Of a stretch of DNA of 64,000 nucleotides, positions 35,641-43,435 are shown in pieces (the stretch's first letter is position 1; each line of letters opens with the position of its first letter). A program made the position numbers and the translations under genes. The notes beneath the pieces were generated by a model. It had not been told where the DNA came from. It was given only the letters and a program-made list of their open reading frames with translations, and made no database searches. The stretch is from Hymenobacter terrestris (GTDB lineage Bacteria; Bacteroidota; Bacteroidia; Cytophagales; Hymenobacteraceae): contig NZ_JABKAV010000014.1 in NCBI RefSeq assembly GCF_013377905.1, forward strand, positions 21,670-85,669, written 5' to 3'.

Positions 35641-35799
35641 CTATTGACAGCCAGCGTAAACACTGTCGTGCAGTGGCTTTTCTCTCTTGAATCGAATCCC
35701 AATCTTCTATTAGTCAACCTTCCCTTCGATGCATTCACACTTCAAGGGGAAAGTTGTAGATTAAAATAGTATTAAAACTGCTTTTGACGATAGCATTGC

Positions 35800-35830
35800 T
35801 TTGATCTTGGGTTTGTGCATCATACTTTTA
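35800..35830 (+). promoter_or_regulatory. Promoter of the DUF2147 gene
   Basis: TTTG (35800-35803), 19-bp spacer, TACTTTTA (35823-35830; last base differs from TAnnTTTG), 28 bp before the ATG. The surrounding 120 bp are AT-rich. Confidence 0.6.
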
Positions 35831-35857
35831 ACTGTTCTATCTCATTTCCCAATCCCC

Positions 35858-36310
35858 ATGAACCAGTTAAAAAAGAGCCTGTTGATTCTGTTTGTCTGCC
35901 TGTTTAGCGCCGTTGCGGCTCTGGCTAATAATCCCGATGCCGTAGTGGGCGTGTGGAAAAACGGGGAGGGCACGGGTATGATTCAGATTTACAAAAGCGG
36001 CGATAAGTATTTTGGTCGGCTGGTGTGGCTCAAAGTGCCCAACAATCCCGATGGTACCCCCCGCACTGACGTAAATAACCCCGATGAAGCGGCCCGGAAA
36101 AAGCCCCTGAAAGGCCTTGTGAACATGCGCAGCTTCACTTATGCCGGCGACAATAAGTGGGAAAGCGGTAATATCTACGACCCCAAAAACGGCAGCGACT
36201 ACTCCTGCGAGATGACGCTCGTGGACCCCAATACGCTGGAAGTACGCGGCTTCATCGGCGTATCACTTTTCGGCCGTACCGATGTTTGGAAGCGGCAGGT
36301 TAAGAAGTAA
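35858..36310 (+). CDS. DUF2147 family exported protein
   Basis: This 150-residue protein has a signal peptide (LLILFVCLFSAVAALA) and a DUF2147 domain: VVGVWKNGEGTGMIQIYKSGDKYFGRLVWLKVPNNPDGTPRTDVNNPD in two parts, GLVNMRSFTYAGDNKWESGNIYDPKNGSDYSC, then LEVRGFIGVSLFGRTDVWKR. Family members are small periplasmic or secreted proteins of unknown function. The ATG at 35858 was chosen because it begins the signal peptide. The next gene starts only 5 bp later, so the two probably form an operon. Confidence 0.88.
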   Translation: MNQLKKSLLILFVCLFSAVAALANNPDAVVGVWKNGEGTGMIQIYKSGDKYFGRLVWLKVPNNPDGTPRTDVNNPDEAARKKPLKGLVNMRSFTYAGDNKWESGNIYDPKNGSDYSCEMTLVDPNTLEVRGFIGVSLFGRTDVWKRQVKK

Positions 36311-36314
36311 GAAT

Positions 36315-37382
36315 ATGCCAAATCTTACCCTCCGCTGCTTTTTGGGTTCCCTGCTGGCCCTAAGCTCCTTGCTGGCCGCTCCCTCTGCCGGTGCCCAAGA
36401 TCTGCCCTCCGCCCCCGACTCGCTGGGTGTGGATGATTTCGGTAGCTTCGGCAACGCCGATGCTACCGAAAACCGCCCCTACGCCAGCCAGAAAGTGCTG
36501 TCGCAAAGCCCCACCAAGCTTATCTCCGTAGGCTACGAATATCAACTCCCGTTTGATATAACCTCAGTTGGTCCACATACGGTTGGGGTAGGTGAATTGG
36601 AAAAAAGAACTGAGCAGGTTGACCGGTTTGCCGGGCTGCGGCTGGGCTTCAATGCACCGGTTATCTCCAATTCCAGCCTTATTCTGAACCTGGGGCTGAC
36701 CTACTGGAATACTGGAGTAGGTATTGCCAACGCCAACCGGACCCCGCTGTTTCGGGCAATGGAAGACGGTTTGCGCTCCACGGGTTTCAATGCCACGGTG
36801 TTCAAGCCCCTGAACGACGTCCGCTATCTGCTTATTCAGGGTAATGTCGACCTGAACGGTACCTACCGCAACTTCGACGACGTTAGCAGCAAGGCGCTTA
36901 CCTACAGCGGAACGGCTATATACGGCTGGAAGCGCTCAGAAGCCTTTATGTGGGGCCTGGGGCTTACGCGCACCTACCGGGCCGGACAACTGCTGCACAT
37001 TCCGGTGGTGTACTATTACCGCACCTTTAACCCCAAGTGGGGAGTGGAGGCCATATTTCCAGCTCGCGTGAACCTGCGCCGTAATTTTGGGGCTAACTCC
37101 CTGCTCACAATCGGCTACGAAATCGAAGGCAACGCCTACTACCTGGGGATGGTGAATGGCCAGGATGCCTACCTGCGCCGGGGCGAGCTAAAGCCACGCC
37201 TGACGTATGAGCGGCAACTGGCGGGCTTTGTCTGGCTCTCGGCCCAGGCCGGCTACCGCTATAACTACCGCTTCAACGTCTTCAACGATCAGAACCCCAC
37301 TGGCGACAACAACCCACTCTACGACAACTCCCTGGGTAACCCGCTGTACTTCAACTTGAGCATCAACTTAGTTAGCCCCTGA
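36315..37382 (+). CDS. Outer-membrane beta-barrel protein (DUF6268-like)
   Basis: This 355-residue protein has a signal peptide ending SAGAQ, then alternating hydrophobic strands with aromatic turns, ending YFNLSINLVSP as expected for a barrel C-terminus. The segment KWGVEAIFPARVNLRRNF and the ordering suggest the DUF6268 outer-membrane barrel group; this assignment is moderate. It lies 5 bp after the DUF2147 gene and before a terminator, so it is the second gene of an envelope operon. The start is the ATG at 36315. Confidence 0.75.
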   Translation: MPNLTLRCFLGSLLALSSLLAAPSAGAQDLPSAPDSLGVDDFGSFGNADATENRPYASQKVLSQSPTKLISVGYEYQLPFDITSVGPHTVGVGELEKRTEQVDRFAGLRLGFNAPVISNSSLILNLGLTYWNTGVGIANANRTPLFRAMEDGLRSTGFNATVFKPLNDVRYLLIQGNVDLNGTYRNFDDVSSKALTYSGTAIYGWKRSEAFMWGLGLTRTYRAGQLLHIPVVYYYRTFNPKWGVEAIFPARVNLRRNFGANSLLTIGYEIEGNAYYLGMVNGQDAYLRRGELKPRLTYERQLAGFVWLSAQAGYRYNYRFNVFNDQNPTGDNNPLYDNSLGNPLYFNLSINLVSP

Positions 37383-37445
37383 TGGTATTACACCGCTACG
37401 CAGTCCTCAGCTAACAACACAAATTCCGCATGTGAAGCTGAGTTG

Positions 37446-37479
37446 AAGCCACGCCTGCTGCAACAGGCGTGGCTTTTTT
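37446..37479. terminator. Bidirectional terminator between the barrel gene and the aminotransferase gene
   Basis: A perfect 12-bp stem (AAGCCACGCCTG) with a 6-nt loop and a T-rich tail, 64 bp after the plus-strand stop. Confidence 0.9.
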
Positions 37480-37605
37480 ATGCGCTGATTAATGAGGGGA
37501 ACCATATGCCCCTGTGACATGATATATACTACCAGTATGAGGTTTTGTACTCTAAGAACTAGCTATGGAACCTTATGTGCTACCTGCTGGCGGGTTGTGC
37601 TGATT

Positions 37606-38751
37606 TCAGGTAGGCCACAGCGTTTTGATGATATCAGCTATACGGCGCAGGTCGGTTTCTGTCAGGGCCGAGCCAGAGGGCAGGCAGAGGCCGCGGGTAA
37701 ATAAGTCGGTACAAACCGCGCCGCCGTACATCGGCACGCTGGCAAAAAGCGGCTGCAGATGCAGAGGCTTCCAGAGCGGGCGACTTTCGATGTTGCGGGT
37801 TTCAAGTTGCAGACGCAGCTGTTCTGGTGTAACGCTGGTCTCGGCCGGGTCGAGGAGCAGGCAGCTGAGCCAGCGGTTGGAGCGGCCCGTGGCGGGCTCG
37901 GTGGGACCAAAGGATAGGCCAGGTAAGTCCTCAAGTTTTTCCTGGTACCAGGCGTAAATTTCGCGGCGCTTCTTCACTCGGTCATCCAACAGGCCCATCT
38001 GGCCCCGACCAATGCCGGCCAGCAGGTTGCTGAGGCGGTAGTTGTAGCCTAGCTCCGAGTGTTGGTAGTAGGGCGCATCGTCGCGGGCCTGGGTGGCCCA
38101 GGCGCGGGCTTTGGCAGCCCAGGCCGCATTGTTGGTTGTCAGCATGCCGCCGCCGCTGGTGGTCAGGATTTTGTTGCCGTTGAAGGAGAATACGCCCACG
38201 GCCCCAAACGAGCCCAGGGGTTTGCCCTCGTAGGTAGCGCCCAGCGCTTCGGCCGCATCTTCGAGCACCGGCACGCCAAACTCTTCGGCCAGCACCATGA
38301 TTTCGCGCAGCTTGCAGGGCATGCCGTACAGATGCACCACAATAAGGGCGCGGGGTAGGCGGTTCTGGCGTTGGCGGTCTTCCAGCGCCTCCCGCAGCCG
38401 CTCAGGACACATATTCCAGGTTTCGGTTTCGCTGTCGATAAACACCGGCGTGGCTCCGAGGTAGGTAATGGGGTTGGCCGTAGCCACGAACGTAAACGAG
38501 GGACACAGCACCTCATCGCCCGGCCCTACGCCCAGCAGCCGCAGCCCCAGATGAATGGCGGCCGTACCCGAGTTGAGAGCCAACGCGTGCGCTACGCCGG
38601 TAAACGCGCATACGTCCTGCTCAAACCCATCAAGGTTGGGGCCGACCGGGGCCACCCAATTGTCCTCGATGGCCTTGTGCAGGTAATTGAGCTCGTGGCG
38701 GCCGAGGTGGGGAGGAGAGAGGTATAGTCGGTCGTGATCCTGGCTGTTCAT
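37606..38751 (-). CDS. DegT/DnrJ/EryC1/StrS family sugar aminotransferase (PglE-like)
   Basis: This 381-residue PLP enzyme has the family's Lys194 in FSFNGNKILTTSGGGML, with SGTAAIHLGLRLLGVGPGDEVLCPSFTFVATANPITYLGA near residues 60-100 (two stretches) and EDAAEALGATYEGKPLGSFG. These enzymes transaminate nucleotide-linked 4-keto sugars; with the neighbouring acetyltransferase and sugar phosphotransferase it matches PglE of the bacillosamine-type pathway. It is third in the minus-strand set pglC-pglD-pglE, 116 bp after the acetyltransferase. The start is the ATG at 38751. Confidence 0.92.
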   Translation of the reverse strand: MNSQDHDRLYLSPPHLGRHELNYLHKAIEDNWVAPVGPNLDGFEQDVCAFTGVAHALALNSGTAAIHLGLRLLGVGPGDEVLCPSFTFVATANPITYLGATPVFIDSETETWNMCPERLREALEDRQRQNRLPRALIVVHLYGMPCKLREIMVLAEEFGVPVLEDAAEALGATYEGKPLGSFGAVGVFSFNGNKILTTSGGGMLTTNNAAWAAKARAWATQARDDAPYYQHSELGYNYRLSNLLAGIGRGQMGLLDDRVKKRREIYAWYQEKLEDLPGLSFGPTEPATGRSNRWLSCLLLDPAETSVTPEQLRLQLETRNIESRPLWKPLHLQPLFASVPMYGGAVCTDLFTRGLCLPSGSALTETDLRRIADIIKTLWPT

Positions 38752-38867
38752 AGGTGGTTTTCTCGCAGAGGTTCGCGGAGGAATGCGCGGAGGGATAAAA
38801 AGCAGCCAGGCAAAAACAGGTGGCGGCTTGATGCCGGAAAGCTATCAGTCTGTCCCTGCTTTTATCC

Positions 38868-39569
38868 TTACTTGTCAACCACCCGGGCCGGCACACCTAC
38901 GGCGGTGCAGTCGGCGGATAGGTTGCGGATGGCTACGGCTCCGGCTCCAAGTACGGTGCGGGCCCCAATTCGGACTTGCTGCAGCACAGTAGCGTTAGTG
39001 CCCAGGTATACACCCGTTTCGAGGTGGGCCCCGCCGCCCACATTGGCGTGGGGCATCAGGGAGCAGAAATCGTCCAGCACGGCATCGTGGCCCACGGTGC
39101 AGCCCAGGTTCAGCAGCACATGGCGACCCAGGCGAATATCGGTGGTGAGGATGCAGCCCTGGGTGATAATGCAGCCGGCCCCAATCTGCAGGTGCTGGAA
39201 CGATTCGGCGCTGACGCCCGGGTGGATGAGGGAAGGAAAATGGAGCTGCGGGGAGGTGAGGCGGGCCACTACGGCCGCGCGGGTGGCGCTGCTGCCAACG
39301 GCCACAGCTACGGCCAACGGCTCAGGCGTGGCGTTCAGGTCGGTGGCCGTGCCGAGGTAGCGCAGGCCATGGATGAGGTCGGTGGCGGGCAGCTGGTCGT
39401 CGTAGAAACCTGCCAGTTCCCAAGTGGGGGCCACCGCATTGAGCTGGCGCAGCAGCACCAGCACCTCGCGGCCCAGTCCGCCGGCCCCAAAAATGGCCAG
39501 CCGGCGCGGTACTTCGGGTTGGGTTGGGGCGGTAGTGGCCGCAGCAGCGGGGTTGCTGGAAATATGCAC
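38868..39569 (-). CDS. Left-handed beta-helix sugar acetyltransferase (NeuD/PglD family)
   Basis: This 233-residue protein has an N-terminal Rossmann-like domain (RLAIFGAGGLGREVLVLL), an AVAVGSSATRAAVV linker and a hexapeptide-repeat C-terminus (LGRHVLLNLGCTVGHDAVLDDFC; GGGAHLETGVYLGTNATV; GARTVLGAGAVAIRNL). The conserved His in GCTVGHDAV is the catalytic base of PglD/NeuD. It acetylates a UDP-linked amino sugar. The start is a GTG at 39569, 2 bp after the stop of the sugar transferase gene, so the two are translationally coupled. Confidence 0.9.
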   Translation of the reverse strand: MHISSNPAAAATTAPTQPEVPRRLAIFGAGGLGREVLVLLRQLNAVAPTWELAGFYDDQLPATDLIHGLRYLGTATDLNATPEPLAVAVAVGSSATRAAVVARLTSPQLHFPSLIHPGVSAESFQHLQIGAGCIITQGCILTTDIRLGRHVLLNLGCTVGHDAVLDDFCSLMPHANVGGGAHLETGVYLGTNATVLQQVRIGARTVLGAGAVAIRNLSADCTAVGVPARVVDK

Positions 39570-39571
39570 AG

Positions 39572-40222
39572 TCAGGAATTAAAGTCGGAAGGAGAAGCCG
39601 GTGTGCCGGTGAAGGCCTTGGCCGTCGCCTGGCCGGGGGCGGCAACATCCCGTGCCCCTAGTACGCGGGCCACGGTACGCCCCAAAATGCGCAAATCCAG
39701 CCAGAAAGAAAGATTATCGACGTACCAAACATCGAAAGCGAACTTCTGTTCCCAGCTGATAGCATTGCGGCCGTTTACCTGGGCCCAACCCGTAATGCCG
39801 GGCCGCACGGCGTGGCGGCGGGTCTGCTCGGGCGAGTAGAGCGGCAGATACTGCACCAGCAGCGGCCGCGGACCTACCAAACTCAGCTCACCGCGCAGCA
39901 CGTTCCAGAGCTGGGGCAGCTCGTCGAGCGAAGTGGCCCGCACCCAGCGGCCCAGCGGCGGCAGGCGCTCGGCATCGGGCAGTGGCTGGCCTGCCGCGTC
40001 GCGTCGGTCGGGCATGGTCTGGAGCTTGTAGAAAGTGAACACTTGGCCCCCGCGGCCCGGTCGGGGCTGTCGGAACAGCCAGGGCCCGCCGTTCTGAACG
40101 GCCAGCGCCAGGGCCACCGGCAACAACAGTGGTGTGGCCAGCAGCAGCGCCGGGGCGGCCAGCGCCACATCGAGCAGGCGCTTGCCGTGGCGGGCATACC
40201 AAGAAGAAGCGGGGGAAGGCAT
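39572..40222 (-). CDS. Undecaprenyl-phosphate sugar phosphotransferase (PglC/WcaJ-type)
   Basis: This 216-residue protein has a reentrant N-terminal hydrophobic helix (LLDVALAAPALLLATPLLLPVALALAV), the basic YKLQTMPDRRDA region, the conserved RATSLDELPQLWNVLRGELSLVGPRP in two stretches, and PGITGWAQVNGRNAISWEQKF. It transfers a phospho-sugar from UDP-sugar to undecaprenyl phosphate, the first membrane step in glycan or glycoprotein synthesis. The length matches the small PglC type and not the long WbaP type. I chose the ATG at 40222, just before the membrane segment. Confidence 0.93.
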   Translation of the reverse strand: MPSPASSWYARHGKRLLDVALAAPALLLATPLLLPVALALAVQNGGPWLFRQPRPGRGGQVFTFYKLQTMPDRRDAAGQPLPDAERLPPLGRWVRATSLDELPQLWNVLRGELSLVGPRPLLVQYLPLYSPEQTRRHAVRPGITGWAQVNGRNAISWEQKFAFDVWYVDNLSFWLDLRILGRTVARVLGARDVAAPGQATAKAFTGTPASPSDFNS

Positions 40223-40238
40223 TTTGATTGAGCTGCAG

Positions 40239-40351
40239 GCTTCAGGCCGCAAGCTACAAGCTTGGGTTTACTTGTGGGGTAAGCCACGCAGTTCAGACGG
40301 TGGGCGGAGGTTCATACATAAACTTGCAGCTTGTAGCTTGCGGCTTGAAGC
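40239..40351. repeat. Dispersed hairpin, family E (copy 1)
   Basis: Arms of 24 bp (40239-40262 and 40328-40351; GCCGCAAGCTACAAGC core) with one mismatch and a 65-bp spacer. It fills the divergent gap between the sugar transferase gene and ispE. Confidence 0.85.
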
Positions 40352-40362
40352 TGTAACAAATT

Positions 40363-41184
40363 ATGCTCGTTTTTCCCAACGCCAAGCTCAACCTGGGCCT
40401 CTATATTACCAGCCTGCGGCCCGATGGTTTCCGCAACCTCGAATCGGTGTTTGTCCCGCTGCCCTGGTGCGACGCCTTCGAGGTGCTGCCCGCGCCCGCC
40501 GGGGCCGAAACCAGCCTCAGCTTCAGCGGCCTGCCCATTCCGGGCGAGCCTGAAACCAATTTGTGTCGGCGGGCCTACGAGTTGCTGGCTGCCGATTTTA
40601 AGCTGCCGCCGGTGCAGCTGCACCTGCATAAAGATGTGCCCATCGGGGCGGGTCTTGGGGGCGGATCGTCCGATGCCGCTTTTGCTCTAAAGGCCATTAA
40701 CAGCCAGTTCAAGCTGGAGCTGACGCCCGAGAAGCTCGAAAGCTACGCCCGTCGCCTAGGCTCCGACTGCGCCTTTTTCATCCGTAACGAGCCGGTTTTT
40801 GCCCGCTCGCGGGGTGATATGTTCGATGATTTCGCCCTCGACCTGCGCGGCACGCCGGCATTAGTAGTGTACCCCAACCTGCACATCAGCACGGCCGAAG
40901 CCTACGCCCGCGTGGTACCCCGGACCCCACACCACGAGTTGCGTCAGAGCCTGCAGGCCCCCATGTTCACCTGGCGTGAAACCGTCAGCAACGACTTCGA
41001 AGAGGCTTTGACGCCGGTTTATCCGGTGCTGGCCGAAGTGAAGGCACAGCTCTATGCCGCCGGGGCAACTTACGCCAGCCTCTCGGGTTCGGGCTCGGCC
41101 GTGTACGGGCTGTTTCCCAAGCTTGCGGAAGCGCCGCAGCTGGACTGGCCAGCTGGCTACACAGTCTGGAGCGGGAAGTTGTAA
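40363..41184 (+). CDS. ispE: 4-diphosphocytidyl-2-C-methyl-D-erythritol kinase
   Basis: This 273-residue GHMP kinase phosphorylates CDP-methylerythritol in the MEP isoprenoid pathway. FPNAKLNLGLYITSLRPDGFRN at the N-terminus and the ATP loop PIGAGLGGGSSDAAFAL (near residue 95) are diagnostic; LGSDCAFFI and the C-terminal SLSGSGSAVYGLF loop are present. The ATG at 40363 begins the family N-terminus. It is convergent with the DMT transporter gene 15 bp away. Confidence 0.95.
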   Translation: MLVFPNAKLNLGLYITSLRPDGFRNLESVFVPLPWCDAFEVLPAPAGAETSLSFSGLPIPGEPETNLCRRAYELLAADFKLPPVQLHLHKDVPIGAGLGGGSSDAAFALKAINSQFKLELTPEKLESYARRLGSDCAFFIRNEPVFARSRGDMFDDFALDLRGTPALVVYPNLHISTAEAYARVVPRTPHHELRQSLQAPMFTWRETVSNDFEEALTPVYPVLAEVKAQLYAAGATYASLSGSGSAVYGLFPKLAEAPQLDWPAGYTVWSGKL

Positions 41185-41199
41185 GGGCCCATTGTAGCC

Positions 41200-42123
41200 C
41201 TACGTGAGTACCGGGTTGCGTTTGAGTAGCCGGCGCTTGTCCCAACGGTCGAGTAGCGGGTGGATTAGCACGCTGATGAGGATGATGACGGTGCCCGCAT
41301 AGAAGCCAGGCGAGAGTTTCTCTTCCTCGAAACCGGCCACGCCCCAAGAGTACAGAATAACGGCCATCACGATGCCGTACACGGGTTCCAGGTTGATGGT
41401 GAGGTTGACCACGAAGGCCGAAATGCGCTTCATCAGCTCGACTGAGGCCGAGAAGGCGTACACCGTACACACGCCGGCCAGTAGTGCCAGCCACAGCCAG
41501 TCGTAGCCGTGGAGAGCCAGCTGCAGGCCTTTGCCGCCGCTGAAATACTCGCTGTAGAGCGGCAGAAACAGCGCAATGCTCAGGCAGGCGCCCACCATCT
41601 CATACAGCGTAAGCTTCAGCGGCGGGTGCTGCTTCACCAGCTTGGAGTTGATGACGCTGAACAGCGCCGACAGCCCGGCCGATATAATGGCCACGCCCAG
41701 CCCCAGCAACTGCCCCAGCTCGGCCTGCGACACAATGTAGAGGCCTACCATTGTGAGCAAGCCCAGGGCCACCTCGTAGCCGCGCACCTTCCGCCACAGC
41801 ACCAGCGGCTCCAGCAGCGAAGTCCAGAGGGCCAGCGTGGCCATGCCGGCCAGGCTCACGCTCACCGAGGAGAGCCGGGCCGAAAGGAAGAACGTAATCC
41901 AGTGGGCGGCCACCAGAGCCCCCACGCCCAGCAGCCGCGCCGCGTCGGCGGCCGGCATGCGCCAGGGGCGGCGCCGAATTAGCAGCAGCGCCAGCAGCCC
42001 CACGCTCGCCAGCCCCGTGCGCAAGAATACCAGCTCGACCGGCGGCACCGTAATCAGCTTGCCCAAAATAGCCGTGAAGCCCCACAGCAACACAATAAAA
42101 TGCAGGCGTAGATAGTCTTTCAT
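41200..42123 (-). CDS. EamA/DMT superfamily transporter
   Basis: This 307-residue membrane protein has ten predicted helices in two EamA halves (LHFIVLLWGFTAILGKL at residue 6 onward; LGVAIISAGLSALFSVINSKLV and VNLTINLEPVYGIVMAVI in the second half). It probably exports small metabolites; the substrate is unknown. The start is the ATG at 42123. It is upstream of nothing on its strand, and 66 bp downstream of the LptG/F gene, so the two could be co-transcribed. Confidence 0.88.
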   Translation of the reverse strand: MKDYLRLHFIVLLWGFTAILGKLITVPPVELVFLRTGLASVGLLALLLIRRRPWRMPAADAARLLGVGALVAAHWITFFLSARLSSVSVSLAGMATLALWTSLLEPLVLWRKVRGYEVALGLLTMVGLYIVSQAELGQLLGLGVAIISAGLSALFSVINSKLVKQHPPLKLTLYEMVGACLSIALFLPLYSEYFSGGKGLQLALHGYDWLWLALLAGVCTVYAFSASVELMKRISAFVVNLTINLEPVYGIVMAVILYSWGVAGFEEEKLSPGFYAGTVIILISVLIHPLLDRWDKRRLLKRNPVLT

Positions 42124-42188
42124 GGAGGGTTTTTGGGGGCTTGGCTACTGGATAACGTTCTTTTTGATCCGTGTTCTACAACGCCTCA

Positions 42189-43265
42189 TCACTGGGGTAT
42201 TACCCGGTACAAGACGGCCCCGATGGTGGTGAACACGATGCTCGGTACCCAGGCGGCCAACAGGGGCGAGAGGGTGCCAACGGCGGCCAGGTTGCGGCTC
42301 AGAATCACGAAGATGATGAACACAAACGCCAGCACGAAGCCCAGCGCAATCTGCCCGCCCACGCCGGCCCGGCTTTTGCGGGCACTCATAATCACCCCGA
42401 TTACCGTGAGGATAAACATGGCGTAGGGGTAGGCGAACCGCTCGTATTTCTCGCTCAGGTACACCTGCGTATCGTCGGCGCCGCGGGATATCTTGGTGTT
42501 GATGTAGCGGTTGAGTTCGGGGAGCGTGAGGGTTTCGGCCAGCCGGTAAGTGCTGGCGAAATCCTTCGGGAACAGGTTGAGCGTGGTGTCGCGGGCGGCC
42601 AGGGTTTTGAGGCTTTCCTTTTCGCCGCTGAAGGTGCGGAGCAGTTGGGGCGTCAGGTGCCAGGCCTGCTTGGTCGAATCCCAGGTGATGGCCTCGGCCG
42701 TGAGCCGGCGCTTAAGCAGCTGCCCGTCGATGGTTTCGAGCGCGAACTTGTAGCCCACATTGTTCACGTTGTCGTAGCTCTCCATGAACGCATAGTCCTG
42801 GGGGCCAATTTTAAAGTGCACATTGCGCCCGCTGAACCGATAGGGATTCTTGATATACTTCTTCTCGAACTCGACCCGCGTTTTGTTGGCAATCGGAATC
42901 AGCCAGCCCGTCATGGCCAGCGTGAGGGCCCCCAGAATGGCACTGCCCATAATATAGGGCAGCAGAAACCGGTTGAAGCTGATGCCCGAAGCCAGCATGG
43001 CCACCACCTCGGTGCGTGAGGCCAGCTGAGCCGTTACAAACACCACCGCAATAAACACCGTGATAGGGGAGAGCAGGTTGGCGAAGTACGGAAACAGGTT
43101 CAGGTAGTACTCCGTCAGAATCTGCCACGCCCCCAGGTCGTGTTGCAGGAAGTCATCGTTTTTCTCCGTGAAGTCAATCACGCAGATAACCGACACGAGC
43201 AGCACCACCGTGAAGAAAAACGCGGTGAGAAACTTCGTGATGATGTATTTATCGAGAATCTTCAT
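42189..43265 (-). CDS. LptF/LptG family LPS export permease (YjgP/YjgQ)
   Basis: This 358-residue protein has the LptF/G layout: three N-terminal helices (MKILDKYIITKFLTAFFFTVV at the start), a periplasmic beta-jellyroll (about residues 130-270) and three C-terminal helices. It works with LptB and LptC to extract lipopolysaccharide from the inner membrane. The ATG at 43265 fits the family start; a TTG 9 bp upstream is open. No second permease gene is adjacent. It is separated from tgt by a family A hairpin. Confidence 0.92.
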   Translation of the reverse strand: MKILDKYIITKFLTAFFFTVVLLVSVICVIDFTEKNDDFLQHDLGAWQILTEYYLNLFPYFANLLSPITVFIAVVFVTAQLASRTEVVAMLASGISFNRFLLPYIMGSAILGALTLAMTGWLIPIANKTRVEFEKKYIKNPYRFSGRNVHFKIGPQDYAFMESYDNVNNVGYKFALETIDGQLLKRRLTAEAITWDSTKQAWHLTPQLLRTFSGEKESLKTLAARDTTLNLFPKDFASTYRLAETLTLPELNRYINTKISRGADDTQVYLSEKYERFAYPYAMFILTVIGVIMSARKSRAGVGGQIALGFVLAFVFIIFVILSRNLAAVGTLSPLLAAWVPSIVFTTIGAVLYRVIPQ

Positions 43266-43276
43266 GGAAATCAACG

Positions 43277-43412
43277 GTCATGCTGAGCGAAGCGGAGCGG
43301 AGTCGAAGCGGAGTCGAAGCATCTCTCCCGCAATGGTAATCCTGACGATAGGTTGGTTTGGCAACAAAGCAGTAGAGATGCTTCGACTCCGCTCTGCTTC
43401 GCTCAGCACGAC
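43277..43412. repeat. Dispersed hairpin, family A (copy 3)
   Basis: Left arm TCATGCTGAGCGAAGCGGAG, with an 11-bp tandem duplication (GGAGTCGAAGC twice); right arm matches with two mismatches. The internal AGAGATGCTTCGACTCCGCT word is shared with 17300-17330. It lies between tgt and the LptG/F gene. Confidence 0.9.
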
Positions 43413-43435
43413 CCGTTTTTTTGCACTCGTCCTTT

